A DNA stretch of 64,000 bases from Bradyrhizobium monzae (GCF_021458635.1 NZ_JAIRDQ010000003.1:124001-188000), one strand, 5' to 3'; counted from the first letter of the stretch, positions 8,342 through 17,982 are shown. Notes: generated from the sequence alone by a model not told the origin. Made by a program: numbers and translations.

Positions 8342-9565
8342 TCAGTTCATCGATTCTGTTTTGCCTGACGGAATTGGCGCCGCATCGCCGAGGCCGATTT
8401 CCTCACGCAGCTCGCGCGTATGCTCGCCGAGCACGGCCACGGTCTCGCCCGGCGTGGTGTCGGCGCCCGTCATCCGGAACGGCAGATTGATCACCCTAAA
8501 CGAGCCGCCTCCATCCTCCACTGACGAGAGCGCCTGCCGGTGCGCCAGCTGCGGGTCGGCCAGAGCTTCCTTGATGGTGCGATAGGCCGAGGCCGGCACG
8601 CCGGCAGCGCTTAAATCCACAAGGCATGCGGCGGTCGTGAGACGCTTAGACCAAGCCTCGACGCCGTCCATCATGTCGGCCCAGTTTTCGCGCCGCGGAG
8701 CGTAGGAGGCGAAGCGCGAGTCGGGGATCCATTCGGGCCGGCCAATCACGCCCATCAAGGCCTGAAACGTCTTCTCGCTGGCGACCGTGATCATGACATA
8801 GCCGTCAGCAGTCTCGGTCGGTCCGAACATCGGGCGCGGCGGCGGCTTCACCGCGAATTGCGAGCTCTGCAGCTCGATCACCGTCAAGGTCAGCATCGAT
8901 TCCAGCATGGAGACGTCGATGTGCTGGCCGAGCCCGGTCACGGTGCGCTGATAGAGCGCGGACGCGATCGCGCCGAAACCATATGTGCCGGTGACGACAT
9001 CGGCATGGTAGATGCCACAATAGTCCGGACGGTTGCGGCCGGGCTGGTAGGCGAGATGCGCCATGTCGTAGCCGGAGGCGGCATGGATCACCGGCGCGTA
9101 GGCCGGCAGCTCGGCGGAGGGACCGGTCTGGCCATAGCCCGAGATCGAGCAATAGATCAGCCTGGGATTGACCGGGCGGAGGCTGCCATAGTCGAGCCGC
9201 AGCCGGCGCATCACGCCGGGACGAAAATTCTCGACCAGGATGTCCGATGTGGCGACCAGCCGGCGGACCGCCTCCCTGCCGTCCTCCGACTTGAGGTCGA
9301 GCACGACGCTCTTCTTGCCGACATTGAGCTGGCCGAACACGGTGCTGCAGCCTTTGCGCAACGGCGGCCGCGTCCGCATCGTCTCGCCGCCGTCGGTCTC
9401 GATCTTGATGACCTCGGCGCCCATATCTGCCAGCATCCGCGCGCAATGGGGGCCGGCAATCGTGGTCGAAAAATCCAGGACCCTGAGGCCCGCGAAGGCC
9501 TTTGTCGTCGTGTCTTCGTGCTTATCTGATAGCTGCATTCCCGGCCGCCCCTTAGGAACTATCAT
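8342..9565 (-). CDS. CoA-transferase, CaiB/BaiF (class III) family
   Basis: A 407-residue class III CoA-transferase that moves CoA between carboxylic acids by way of an aspartyl-CoA intermediate. Signs are the N-terminal Rossmann-like motif LRVLDFSTTIAGPHCARMLA, then GAEVIKIE, LVENFRPGV, and the catalytic Asp in YHADVVTGTYG. The ATG at 9565 is preceded by AAGAGGGAA. It lies 130 bases upstream of the peptide-type binding protein on the same strand, so the importer may bring in an acid that this enzyme activates. That link is inference. Confidence 0.88.
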   Translation of the reverse strand: MIVPKGRPGMQLSDKHEDTTTKAFAGLRVLDFSTTIAGPHCARMLADMGAEVIKIETDGGETMRTRPPLRKGCSTVFGQLNVGKKSVVLDLKSEDGREAVRRLVATSDILVENFRPGVMRRLRLDYGSLRPVNPRLIYCSISGYGQTGPSAELPAYAPVIHAASGYDMAHLAYQPGRNRPDYCGIYHADVVTGTYGFGAIASALYQRTVTGLGQHIDVSMLESMLTLTVIELQSSQFAVKPPPRPMFGPTETADGYVMITVASEKTFQALMGVIGRPEWIPDSRFASYAPRRENWADMMDGVEAWSKRLTTAACLVDLSAAGVPASAYRTIKEALADPQLAHRQALSSVEDGGGSFRVINLPFRMTGADTTPGETVAVLGEHTRELREEIGLGDAAPIPSGKTESMN

Positions 9566-9721
9566 TGTTCCCTCTTGTTGGTGCGTCGACCGTAGTGGGC
9601 GGCAGCCGAGTAGGAAAGTCTTTACCGAACGAACGCGTCTCGTGGGTGGCTTGAGTTTTCCAGGGGCAACTGGACCCGATCTTGCATAGCAGCAATCGGG
9701 ATCGGAAGAGGGCAATCGTTC

Positions 9722-11137
9722 TTGAGGGTCTTATTCGTCACCACGGAGATGGACGACTTCGTCCGCGTCGGCGGACTTGGTGCCGTTTCCGCTGCCCTCC
9801 CCCGAGCGCTCCGCCCCTTCGCCGATATCCGGATCATGCTGCCCGGCTATCGCGACATCATCGAGCAACTCACGCATATTCAGATTGTTGGCCGCTGCCC
9901 GGCGTTCGCGGAGATGCCGGCCTGCTCGCTCGGCCGGGCCGCCACCAAAGACGGCCTGCCCGTCTATGTGCTGTTGTGCTCCCAACTCTACGACCGGCCC
10001 GGCAATCCCTATGGCGACGAGTCCGGGCGCGACTGGCCGGACAACGATATCCGCTTCGCACGTTTTGCCTCGGCTGCGGCTGAGCTTGCCATGGGCAAGC
10101 TGGACAAGAATTGGGCAGCAGACCTGGTCCATGCCAATGACTGGCAGGCTTCGCTCGTGCCGGCCTACCTCGCCTGGCGCGGCGCCAAGCTGCCGTCGAT
10201 CCTGACCATCCACAACCTCGCCTATCAGGGTCTCTTCCCGAAGGACTCGCTACGGCGGATCGGCGTCCCCGAAAGCTCCTTCCACATCGACGGCGTCGAG
10301 TTCTACGACCAGCTCTCCTTCCTCAAGGCCGGCCTCGTCTATGCCTCGCACCTCACCACCGTCAGCGGCACCTATGCGCGCGAGATCACGACGGAGGAAT
10401 TCGGCTGCGGCATGGAGGGCCTGCTGCGCGTCCGCTCCGAAGCGTCCGAGCTCACCGGCATCCTCAACGGCATCGACGAGAGCTGGGACCCGCGCTCCTG
10501 CGCCCAGCTCGCGCAACAATTCGGCGCCGGCGACTGGGTCGGCAAGAAGGCCAATGCGGATTACGTGCGCAAGCAGTTTGGCCTCGCAGTCTCGCGCGGG
10601 CCGATGTTCGCGATCGTCGCCCGCCTCGTGCACCAAAAGGGCATCGACCTCGTGCTGTCGGCCGCCGACGAGATCGTCGACGCCGGCGGGCAGATCGTTG
10701 TCACCGGCTCCGGCGAGCCCGCGCTCGAGCAGGCGCTGATCGACGCGCATCGCCGCCGGCCCGACGCCATCGGCGTCACCATCGGCTTCAACGAAGCCCA
10801 GGCCAGGCGCATTTTTGCCGGCAGCGATTTCACATTGATGCCGTCGCGGTTCGAGCCGTGCGGCTTGAGCCAGATGTACGCCCAGCGCTTCGGCTCACTG
10901 CCGATCGGCCACCAGACCGGCGGCCTTGCCGAAACCATCACCGACGGCGAGACCGGCTTCCTGTTCTCGAGGCCCTCGCACGAGTCTTTATTGGGCGGCG
11001 TCCGCCGTGCCTTCTCCGCGTTCATGGCCCAGGACCAGCTCGACACCATGCGCCGCAGCGCGATGGGGCGGTCGTTCTCCTGGAGCATCTCGGCTGGAAT
11101 CTACAGCGCGCTGTATCGGAAGCTGGCGGCGGTGTGA
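9722..11137 (+). CDS. glgA: glycogen/starch synthase (GT5, GlgA-like)
   Basis: A 471-residue GT-B glycosyltransferase that adds ADP- or UDP-glucose to alpha-1,4-glucan. The N-terminal domain carries HANDWQASLVPAYL and SILTIHNLAYQGLFP. The C-terminal domain carries MPSRFEPCGLSQMYAQRFGS and HQTGGLAETI, as in GlgA. The start is a TTG at 9722 with GGAAGAGGG nine bases upstream; the next ATG would remove the first beta-strand. The N-terminal K-x-G-G-L sugar-nucleotide motif reads RVGGL, so the conserved Lys is Arg. No glgB, glgC or glgP gene is adjacent. Confidence 0.85.
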   Translation: MRVLFVTTEMDDFVRVGGLGAVSAALPRALRPFADIRIMLPGYRDIIEQLTHIQIVGRCPAFAEMPACSLGRAATKDGLPVYVLLCSQLYDRPGNPYGDESGRDWPDNDIRFARFASAAAELAMGKLDKNWAADLVHANDWQASLVPAYLAWRGAKLPSILTIHNLAYQGLFPKDSLRRIGVPESSFHIDGVEFYDQLSFLKAGLVYASHLTTVSGTYAREITTEEFGCGMEGLLRVRSEASELTGILNGIDESWDPRSCAQLAQQFGAGDWVGKKANADYVRKQFGLAVSRGPMFAIVARLVHQKGIDLVLSAADEIVDAGGQIVVTGSGEPALEQALIDAHRRRPDAIGVTIGFNEAQARRIFAGSDFTLMPSRFEPCGLSQMYAQRFGSLPIGHQTGGLAETITDGETGFLFSRPSHESLLGGVRRAFSAFMAQDQLDTMRRSAMGRSFSWSISAGIYSALYRKLAAV

Positions 11138-11161
11138 GGGCCGAGGCGCTCCCGCGTACTC

Positions 11162-11249
11162 CGTCATTGCGAGCGGAGCAAAGCAATCCAGACTATCTCC
11201 GCGGTGGCAGTCTGGATTGCTTCGTCGCAAGTGCTCCTCGCAATGACGG
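11162..11249. repeat. dispersed palindromic repeat, type 1 (copy 2)
   Basis: Ends CGTCATTGCGAGCGGAGC and TCCTCGCAATGACGG, with inner arms AAGCAATCCAGAC / GTCTGGATTGCTTCG. It sits 24 bases after the glgA stop and before a convergent gene, where it may act as a bidirectional transcription stop or mRNA stabiliser. Confidence 0.9.
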
Positions 11250-11272
11250 CGTTTGTGGCAACCACCTGACTC

Positions 11273-12223
11273 TCACCCCTTCCCACGCGCATCCATCTGC
11301 GGCCGGCCGATCCAGGCGCGGTTGAGGCAGCGGGTCATCCAGTCGGGCTGCAGCTCGCCACGGAGCCGCGCCTGCGCTTCCTGATAGGGGCCGACGTAGC
11401 GCAGGCGATCCGGCAATCTCGGATAGACGCGCCTGATCCATCTCAGCGCATTGTCGGCGGCTCTCTTGTCGCGCTCATCAAGCTCAAACCCAAAGCCCGC
11501 GCGCAGGCGTTCCGGCAGCAGGCTCGCCGTCAGCGCGCGATACCATCGCGGCGGCCGCAGCCACGGACGCGCGCCGCCAAAGATCTGCGCGGCGATCTCG
11601 CGGGCGGCCGGGCTGACGGTCAGCGTGTCCGACTGCGCCATCGCATCGGTGTAGGCTACAAAGCCCGCCCAGTCCGCCGGCAGATCATCGCCCGTCAGTC
11701 CGAACAGCGCGCCAAACGTCCGGCTCTCGGTCCAGTAACGCTCGCGCTCGTCCGCCGCGAGCGGTGGCAGGACCAGATCGTGCGCCATCAACGCGGTCTC
11801 GGCCAGCGTGGCGTGAACCCAGCGCAGCGACGGGATGTCGTTGGCGCAGTAGCGCGAGCCGGCCGCGAAGGGACCGACGGTCTCCGGCATCTCGCCGACG
11901 ATCATGGAATGGCGCCGGTGCAGTTGCCGCGACGACAGCAAGGCCCGGTCGAGCGAGCCGAACACCATGGCGAAGACGATGTCGAAGGTGCGATGAAAAC
12001 GCCCGATCGGATCGGCCAGGGTTTTGGAATGCTCGGCGATGGCTGCCGCGACCCAGGGATGCGCGAGTTGAAGCAGCAGCGCACGGCCGGCACCAAGAAA
12101 GATGACGGCCTCCCGGTCGATCCGCCAGGTCACCGTGTCAGGGCCGAACACGCCGGGCACCGGTCCCGCCGCATGGGCACGGACCTGATCGAGAGCCAAC
12201 TCCAGATGGTTCCCGGTCACCAC
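11273..12223 (-). CDS. oxygenase MpaB family protein (DUF2236)
   Basis: A 316-residue protein of the DUF2236 / MpaB-Lcp class, heme-dependent oxygenases whose characterised members cleave isoprenoid or rubber chains. Family marks are LLLQLAHPWVAAAIAEHS, RFHRTFDIVFAMVFG, and the helix with His in LRWVHATLAETALMAHDL. The conserved His and Arg residues expected to hold the heme are present in these blocks. The start is the GTG at 12223, and an adjacent GTG at 12220 is possible. No substrate can be assigned. It follows the patatin gene by 84 bases on the same strand. Confidence 0.8.
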   Translation of the reverse strand: MVTGNHLELALDQVRAHAAGPVPGVFGPDTVTWRIDREAVIFLGAGRALLLQLAHPWVAAAIAEHSKTLADPIGRFHRTFDIVFAMVFGSLDRALLSSRQLHRRHSMIVGEMPETVGPFAAGSRYCANDIPSLRWVHATLAETALMAHDLVLPPLAADERERYWTESRTFGALFGLTGDDLPADWAGFVAYTDAMAQSDTLTVSPAAREIAAQIFGGARPWLRPPRWYRALTASLLPERLRAGFGFELDERDKRAADNALRWIRRVYPRLPDRLRYVGPYQEAQARLRGELQPDWMTRCLNRAWIGRPQMDARGKG

Positions 12224-12307
12224 TTGCAGCGCCTTTCGCTTGCGGACGACAGCCGACGATCCACAAGGCCTGTGGCAATTCCATGAAGCGAGCGGCGCCC
12301 TGTGGGG

Positions 12308-13450
12308 CTATTCCGCAGCCAGCGGCATCTCGTCGATATGCTCGTGCAGCACCACGCCCGACAGCGGATCGAATTCGCCGATCCACGGCGCGCGCGCCAG
12401 CACCGACCTTGTATGCGCGTAACCGGCGTCCCAGCGCTGCACGATGCCGGACGGGCTGAAATCGATGTCCTTGGTATGGGTCTCGCGATCGAGCTGCGGT
12501 GCCAGCAACCGCACCACGTGCATGCGCGTCGAGCAGCCATAGCCGATCAGATCCCTCACCGCGGGATCATCGCGCGCGCTTTCGGGCAACCGTGCCGCAA
12601 GCTCGTTGATGACGTGGCGCAACCGATGGGCCTGCTGCTGGCGCTCGATCTGGCTCGCGATCCTGCTGGAATATTGCACATCCTTGTGCCGGGTCAGCAC
12701 CTCGCCCATCGTCGTCGGCTCGGCGCCGACGGGATTCCACAGATGCACGGAGAAGATCAGCGAGTTCCGGCGCGGATTGTCGTCGAACACGGCCTCCGTC
12801 GGCGAGTTCGAGAGAATGCCCCCGTCCCAATAGAGCTCGCCGTCGATACGCACCGCCGGGAAGGCCGGCGGCAGCGCACCCGAGGCCATGACGTGCTTCA
12901 CCGTCAGCTCACCATCGCGGCTGTCGAAATAGCGCATCTGGCTGGTGCCGACATGGGCCGCACCAACCGTGAGACGCGGTGCGCCGCTGTTGGCGAGGTC
13001 GAAATCGACGAGGTCGCGCAGCGTGGTCTCCAGCGGCGCGGTCGAATAATAGCCGGCGCGATCGGCGCCGAGCGGATAGGACTCGCCGGCATGCGCCAGT
13101 GAATTGGGCTGGAAGAAGCCGGGAATGCCGCCCGTGACGGTCGACCAATAGGCAAGCTTGTCGTCAAAGCCGGGAATGCCGGTCGGCAGGGGCCAGACCG
13201 GCTTCTGCTCCATCCGCTTCCAGAATTCCTTCAGGCGCGCGAGCCGGCTCTCCGGCGCGTTGCCTGCGATCAGGCTTGCATTGATCGCGCCGATCGAGGT
13301 GCCGATGACCCAGTCCGGCTCGATGCCAGCCTCGTGCAGCGCCTGGTAGACGCCCGCCTGATAGGAGCCGAGCGCACCGCCGCCTTGCAGCACCAGCACG
13401 ATTTGTCCCGGCAGGTCGTTGGGCCTGCACGCCCCGGTACTACCCTGCAT
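12308..13450 (-). CDS. patatin-like phospholipase
   Basis: A 380-residue patatin-family lipid acyl hydrolase. It has the oxyanion-hole motif LQGGGALGSYQAG (about residues 21-33), the nucleophile elbow GTSIGA with Ser52, and the dyad Asp in WDGGILSNSP. The C-terminal extension after about residue 270 resembles the DUF3734-containing rhizobial patatins. There is no signal peptide, so it probably acts on cytoplasmic or inner-leaflet lipids. The ATG at 13450 is preceded by GGAGCAGGAG; an upstream in-frame start at 13498 is possible but has a weaker context. Confidence 0.85.
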   Translation of the reverse strand: MQGSTGACRPNDLPGQIVLVLQGGGALGSYQAGVYQALHEAGIEPDWVIGTSIGAINASLIAGNAPESRLARLKEFWKRMEQKPVWPLPTGIPGFDDKLAYWSTVTGGIPGFFQPNSLAHAGESYPLGADRAGYYSTAPLETTLRDLVDFDLANSGAPRLTVGAAHVGTSQMRYFDSRDGELTVKHVMASGALPPAFPAVRIDGELYWDGGILSNSPTEAVFDDNPRRNSLIFSVHLWNPVGAEPTTMGEVLTRHKDVQYSSRIASQIERQQQAHRLRHVINELAARLPESARDDPAVRDLIGYGCSTRMHVVRLLAPQLDRETHTKDIDFSPSGIVQRWDAGYAHTRSVLARAPWIGEFDPLSGVVLHEHIDEMPLAAE

Positions 13451-13590
13451 GCTCGTCGCACTCCTGCTCCAGAGAGCCAGCCTGACTCTTCTTCGCAAAA
13501 TCCTGCGGCATTGTTACGCCCGGCGACCGTCGGCCGTCCAGCGACCATCGTCCGGATGGGGGTACGGATGACGGCGGAACCGGCGGAGCG

Positions 13591-13761
13591 TTAACGCTTT
13601 GCTGGCGCGTCCTGCGGCGGCGGCTCGTCGTCGGCGATGGCGCGCCATGCCGCGCCGTCGAGATCGTCGTACTGGCCGCTGCGGAGCGACCACAGGAAGG
13701 CGGCGAGGCCGGCGAGCCCGAGCATCAGCGCCAGCGGCACCAGGAAGACCAGGATCTCCAT
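13591..13761 (-). CDS. fixS: cbb3 oxidase maturation protein CcoS/FixS
   Basis: A 56-residue protein with one N-terminal transmembrane helix (ILVFLVPLALMLGLAGLAAF) and the conserved SGQYDDLDG segment of CcoS. It is needed to load copper and heme into the cbb3 oxidase. Its ATG shares one base with the fixI stop (TGATG), as expected for the end of a fixGHIS operon. Confidence 0.95.
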   Translation of the reverse strand: MEILVFLVPLALMLGLAGLAAFLWSLRSGQYDDLDGAAWRAIADDEPPPQDAPAKR

Positions 13762-15947
13762 CACACGACCTCCCGCGCGCGGCTGCGGGCCCGCAGCGAG
13801 TTCAGCATCACCAGGATCGAGGATCCGCTCATGGCGGCCGCCGCAATCAGAGGCGTCACCACGCCGCTGATTGCGACCGGTACGGCCAGCACGTTGTAAC
13901 CGATCGCGAGCCAGAGATTTTGCCGCATCAGGTGCAGCGCCTTGCGCGCGGAATCGATCGCCGCCACGACCGGGGCCAGCGGCCGGCCGAGGAAGACGAG
14001 ATCGGCAGTGGCCTGGCTGAGATGCGCGGCCGAGATCGGCGACATCGAGACGTGGGCCGCCGCCAGCGACGGCGCATCGTTCATGCCGTCGCCGACCATC
14101 AGCACCTTTGCACCGCGCCCCTTCAGCTCCTCGATCCGCGCGATCTTGTCGGCCGGGGTCACGCCGGCGCGCCACTCGGCAATGCCGAGCGCATGGGCTG
14201 CAGCGATCACCGCAGGCTCGCGGTCGCCGGACAGGATCTCGATGCCGATGTGGCGATCCTTCAGCGCCGCAATCACCGCCTGCGCATCCGGACGCAGGCC
14301 CTGCCGCACCGAGAGGATGAACTTTTCGGCTCCCTTGCTGAACGCCACGACGGAGGCCTCGGGATCGAGACCGGCGACCGCCAATGCCTCGGCGCCGCAG
14401 AAGGACGGCCGGCCGAGCCGGATCTGGACGCCGTCGACCACGGCACGCACGCCCTGCCCGGCTTCTTCGACCGCACCGACAATCGGCGACCTCGTGCCCG
14501 CGGCCTGCGCAACCGCGGCGGCGACGGGATGATGGCTCGACAGCGCGAGGCGGCCGGCGAGTTCGAAAATATCGGCGGGGATATCGGCCGCATTGGTCAC
14601 GTCGAGATCGGGCAGCGTCAGCGTGCCGGTCTTGTCGAAGATGACGTGGTCGGCCTCGGCCAGACGCTCGATGGCATGGCCGGAATTGAGCAGCACGCCG
14701 GACCTGAACATCGCGCCCGAAGCCACCGTCTGCACGGTCGGAATCGCAAGCCCGAGCGCACAGGGACAAGTGATGATCAGCACGGCAACGCCGGTGACAA
14801 CAGCATCATGCCAGCCCGCGCCCGCGATGACCCAGCCCAGAATGGTGATCAGCGCGGTTGCATGCACCACCGGCGCATAGAGCCGCGCAGCGCGGTCGGC
14901 GAGCCGCATGTAGCGTGAGCGGGCCTGCAGCGCGTTGTCCAGGAGCCGCGTGATCTCGGCGAGCAGCGTCGCCTCCGACGCCGCCGAGACCCGCACCCGC
15001 AACGTGCCGGAGATATTCATCGAGCCCGCATAGACCGGCGCGCCCTGCTCGGCTGTGACATAAAGCGTCTCGCCGGTGATCAGGCTCTGGTCGATCTCGG
15101 AACGCCCCTCGATCACGGTGCCGTCGACCGCGCAGCGCTCGCCGGGCCGCAGCAGCACGATGTCGCCGGGATGGATCGCGGCGACCGGTACCTGCGAGAT
15201 CTCATCGGGCCCGACGAATTTGGCGGCGGTCTCCGCTTTCAGCGCCGCGAGATTACCCGCGACCGCGCGGGTCCGCCGCCGCATGTTCTGGTCGAGGAAG
15301 CGGCCGACCAGCAAAAAAGTCAGCAGCATGATCGCCGCGTCGAAATAGGCGTGTTCGGCGTGATTGACGGTCTCGACCACGGACATGCCGAGCGCGAGGC
15401 ACACGCCGATCGAGATCGGCACGTCCATGTTGGTGGTCTTGTTCGACAACGCGCGCCAGGCCGAGCGGAAGAACGGCCGGCCGGCATAGGCCGCCGCCGG
15501 CAGCGCGATCAGCGCCGACAGCCAGTGGAAGAAATCGCGCTGCTCAGGCAGCATGTCCGAGACGTTACCCGACCACACCGGGATCGACAGCATCATCACG
15601 TTCATGGTGGCGAACGCGGCGACGCCGAGGCAGCGCAGCAGGAAGCGCGATTCCGCGACCTCGGTCGCCTCCGCGCTCTCGGTCTCGTAAGGATAGGCCT
15701 TGTAGCCGAGCTCCCCGAGCCGGTCGATGAAGCTGGCAGGATCGAGCGTGCCCTCTTTCCATTCCAGCGCGACGCGGCGGTCGGTGAGGTTCACCCGCGC
15801 CAGCGTGACGTCCGGAATAGCGGACAGGCCGCGTTCGATCTTGGCCATGCAGCCGGCGCAGTGGACGCCCTCGACCGCGAGATCGATGTGCTGGAAGCCT
15901 GCGCCCGCGGCGCGGACATAGTGCGAGAAATCGCGCGTGACCAGCAT
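13761..15947 (-). CDS. fixI: copper-transporting P1B-type ATPase FixI/CcoI
   Basis: A 728-residue inner-membrane cation pump that supplies copper for the CuB centre of the cbb3 oxidase. Domains in order: N-terminal metal-binding domain with GVHCAGCMAKIE, paired helices, actuator motif ITGET, metal-channel motif CPC (ITCPCALGLAIP), phosphorylation motif DKTGTLTLPD, and hinge GDGMNDAPSL. The start is the ATG at 15947, with GAGG seven bases upstream overlapping the fixH stop region. It lies 9 bases after fixH and is coupled to fixS. Confidence 0.95.
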   Translation of the reverse strand: MLVTRDFSHYVRAAGAGFQHIDLAVEGVHCAGCMAKIERGLSAIPDVTLARVNLTDRRVALEWKEGTLDPASFIDRLGELGYKAYPYETESAEATEVAESRFLLRCLGVAAFATMNVMMLSIPVWSGNVSDMLPEQRDFFHWLSALIALPAAAYAGRPFFRSAWRALSNKTTNMDVPISIGVCLALGMSVVETVNHAEHAYFDAAIMLLTFLLVGRFLDQNMRRRTRAVAGNLAALKAETAAKFVGPDEISQVPVAAIHPGDIVLLRPGERCAVDGTVIEGRSEIDQSLITGETLYVTAEQGAPVYAGSMNISGTLRVRVSAASEATLLAEITRLLDNALQARSRYMRLADRAARLYAPVVHATALITILGWVIAGAGWHDAVVTGVAVLIITCPCALGLAIPTVQTVASGAMFRSGVLLNSGHAIERLAEADHVIFDKTGTLTLPDLDVTNAADIPADIFELAGRLALSSHHPVAAAVAQAAGTRSPIVGAVEEAGQGVRAVVDGVQIRLGRPSFCGAEALAVAGLDPEASVVAFSKGAEKFILSVRQGLRPDAQAVIAALKDRHIGIEILSGDREPAVIAAAHALGIAEWRAGVTPADKIARIEELKGRGAKVLMVGDGMNDAPSLAAAHVSMSPISAAHLSQATADLVFLGRPLAPVVAAIDSARKALHLMRQNLWLAIGYNVLAVPVAISGVVTPLIAAAAMSGSSILVMLNSLRARSRAREVV

Positions 15948-15956
15948 GACGAAACC

Positions 15957-16442
15957 TCAGTTCAGGATCACGCGGTTGCGCGACAGGAACACTCGCTCGC
16001 CCTTGGCACCGCCTTCGATGACGAGATCCCACTGGCCCGGCGCGACGGACGCGGCATTGCCGCGATAGATGCCGAGGCCGGCCTCCGCGAGCTCGACGGC
16101 GAGGTCAGCGCGCTTGTCGGTCGGCCGCTCCAGGCGGCCTGCGAATTTCAATCCGGACACCGGCTGGCCCGCCGCATCGCGCGCCTCGACCTGAAGCACG
16201 GCATTGCCATCGGCGCGCCGCTCGATATGCGCACTCACCTTCCATTTGCGAGCGGCCTGGTCCTGAGCCGCCGAGATCTCGCGGTCGTAAGTGAGGCCCG
16301 CGGCATAGGGGCTGTCGACGTCAGTGCCGGGCAAAGTCGCGATCGCGAGCTTCATCATGGTGACGTTGACACCGATCACGACGCCAAAGAAAGCGACCAG
16401 AATCAGGAACACTTTGGTTCCGGTCAGCGGCCTGGTGGCCAT
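15957..16442 (-). CDS. fixH: cbb3 oxidase assembly protein FixH
   Basis: A 161-residue FixH-family protein. One N-terminal transmembrane helix (KVFLILVAFFGVVIGVNV) is followed by a periplasmic domain with SPYAAGLTYDREI, the family signature. It helps FixI and FixG in oxidase maturation. The start at 16442 is 15 bases downstream of the fixG stop. Position between fixG and fixI is the standard order. Confidence 0.95.
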   Translation of the reverse strand: MATRPLTGTKVFLILVAFFGVVIGVNVTMMKLAIATLPGTDVDSPYAAGLTYDREISAAQDQAARKWKVSAHIERRADGNAVLQVEARDAAGQPVSGLKFAGRLERPTDKRADLAVELAEAGLGIYRGNAASVAPGQWDLVIEGGAKGERVFLSRNRVILN

Positions 16443-16457
16443 GGCGATCTCCTGGTG

Positions 16458-17924
16458 TTACGGCGCGACGAAATTGTCGGTGGTGTTGGCGACCTCGCCG
16501 AGCCCGATATCGGTGACGTGGAAGTGCACGGGGATCGATTTCTCCGGGTTGCTCTCGGCCGGCGCGGTGACGAGCAGGCGAAGCTCGCTGGTCGAATCGC
16601 GCGGGATCACGATCATCGGCCTATCAGGCGTCACGGAATCGACGCCGACGACATGCGTGGTCAGATTGACCGGACCCTCCGCGTCGATCGCGACGACGCG
16701 GTCATAACCGCTCTTGTTGAGCAGTCGCACCGTATAGGCGTTGCGGATCGAGCCGTCGCTCAGCTTGACCGCGACCGGATTGCGATCGTGCAGCACGTTG
16801 ACGTCGAGCAGGCTGCGGGTCGCGAGCACGTAGAGCATGATGCCGCCGACGGCCGCGATGATCGCGCCATAAGCGACGGTACGGGCGCGGACGATACGAT
16901 AGATCGGCGCCTTGCCTTCCCGGCGGCGCTGGATGTTGATGTCGTTGTCATAGCCGATCAACCGCTTCGGCCGGCCGATCTTGGTCATGACGTTGTCGCA
17001 GGCGTCGATGCAGAGCCCGCACTGGATGCACTCGAGCTGCGGCCCGTTGCGGATGTCGATGCCGGTCGGGCAGACCGCGACGCATTGATAGCAGTCGACG
17101 CAGTCGCCGACTGGCTGCCCAAGCGCGCGCAGCTCCGCGGCCTTCTTCACCGAAGTGCGCTTCTCGCCGCGATCGTAGCGGTAGGTGACATTGAGCGCCC
17201 ATTCGTCGGTGAGCGCGGCCTGGATGCGTGGCCACGGGCACATATAGGTGCAGACCTGCTCGCGCATGAAGCCGGCAAGCACATAGGTCGTCGCCGTCAG
17301 GATGCCGATCCAGATATAGGCGATCATCGGCGCCTCGAAGGTCAGAAGCTCCTTCACTAGCGTCGGCGCATCGTTGAAATAGAGCACCCAGGCGCCGCCG
17401 GTCCACCAGGCGATCATCAGCCAGATCGCATGCTTGAGGGCGATCTCGGAGACGCGCTTGAGCGTCAGCCCGCTGCCCGACTTGTCCCTGCGCATCCGCT
17501 CGCGGCGATCGCCTTCGACGAAGCGTTCGACGGCGTAGAACAAATCGGTCCAGACCGTCTGCGGGCAGAGATAGCCGCACCAGATGCGGCCGCCGACCGA
17601 GTTCATCAGGAACAGCGCCACCGCGGCGACGATCAGCAGACCCGTGAAGTAATAGATCTCCTGCGGCCACAGCTCGATGAAAAAGAAATAGAAGCGGCTG
17701 TTGGGAAGATCGATCAGCACCGCCTGGCTGGGGGCGCCGAGGCCGCGGTTCCAGCGCACGAAGGGCAGGAGGTAATAGACGCCGAGGCAGAACGCCATCA
17801 GGCCCCATTTGATCCGTCGGAATGTGCCGGAGATGCTCTGGGGATACACCTTCTTCTGGGCCACATAGAGCGGTCCGTCATCGTCGTCCGATGTGAGCTC
17901 GTTCGGGTTCACGGTCTTGTTCAT
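16458..17924 (-). CDS. fixG: cbb3 oxidase accessory protein FixG/CcoG (4Fe-4S membrane protein)
   Basis: A 488-residue membrane protein with several transmembrane helices and two ferredoxin-type clusters in the segments CVDCYQCVAVCP and CIQCGLCIDAC. A conserved periplasmic immunoglobulin-like C-terminal domain follows. CcoG is the copper reductase that prepares Cu(I) for the oxidase. The ATG at 17924 is chosen because the upstream in-frame extension overlaps the FixK box at 17983-17996. It is the first gene of fixGHIS. Confidence 0.95.
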   Translation of the reverse strand: MNKTVNPNELTSDDDDGPLYVAQKKVYPQSISGTFRRIKWGLMAFCLGVYYLLPFVRWNRGLGAPSQAVLIDLPNSRFYFFFIELWPQEIYYFTGLLIVAAVALFLMNSVGGRIWCGYLCPQTVWTDLFYAVERFVEGDRRERMRRDKSGSGLTLKRVSEIALKHAIWLMIAWWTGGAWVLYFNDAPTLVKELLTFEAPMIAYIWIGILTATTYVLAGFMREQVCTYMCPWPRIQAALTDEWALNVTYRYDRGEKRTSVKKAAELRALGQPVGDCVDCYQCVAVCPTGIDIRNGPQLECIQCGLCIDACDNVMTKIGRPKRLIGYDNDINIQRRREGKAPIYRIVRARTVAYGAIIAAVGGIMLYVLATRSLLDVNVLHDRNPVAVKLSDGSIRNAYTVRLLNKSGYDRVVAIDAEGPVNLTTHVVGVDSVTPDRPMIVIPRDSTSELRLLVTAPAESNPEKSIPVHFHVTDIGLGEVANTTDNFVAP

Positions 17925-17982
17925 CGCGTTAGAACTTCTCGAAGTGGCGCGATTAAACCTAGACCCGACGCCGCGGCGTCGA

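Noticed and set aside
15171..17360. Long plus-strand open frame opposite fixI, fixH and fixG
   Set aside because: It overlaps three well-identified genes on the other strand and its composition is that of a GC shadow.
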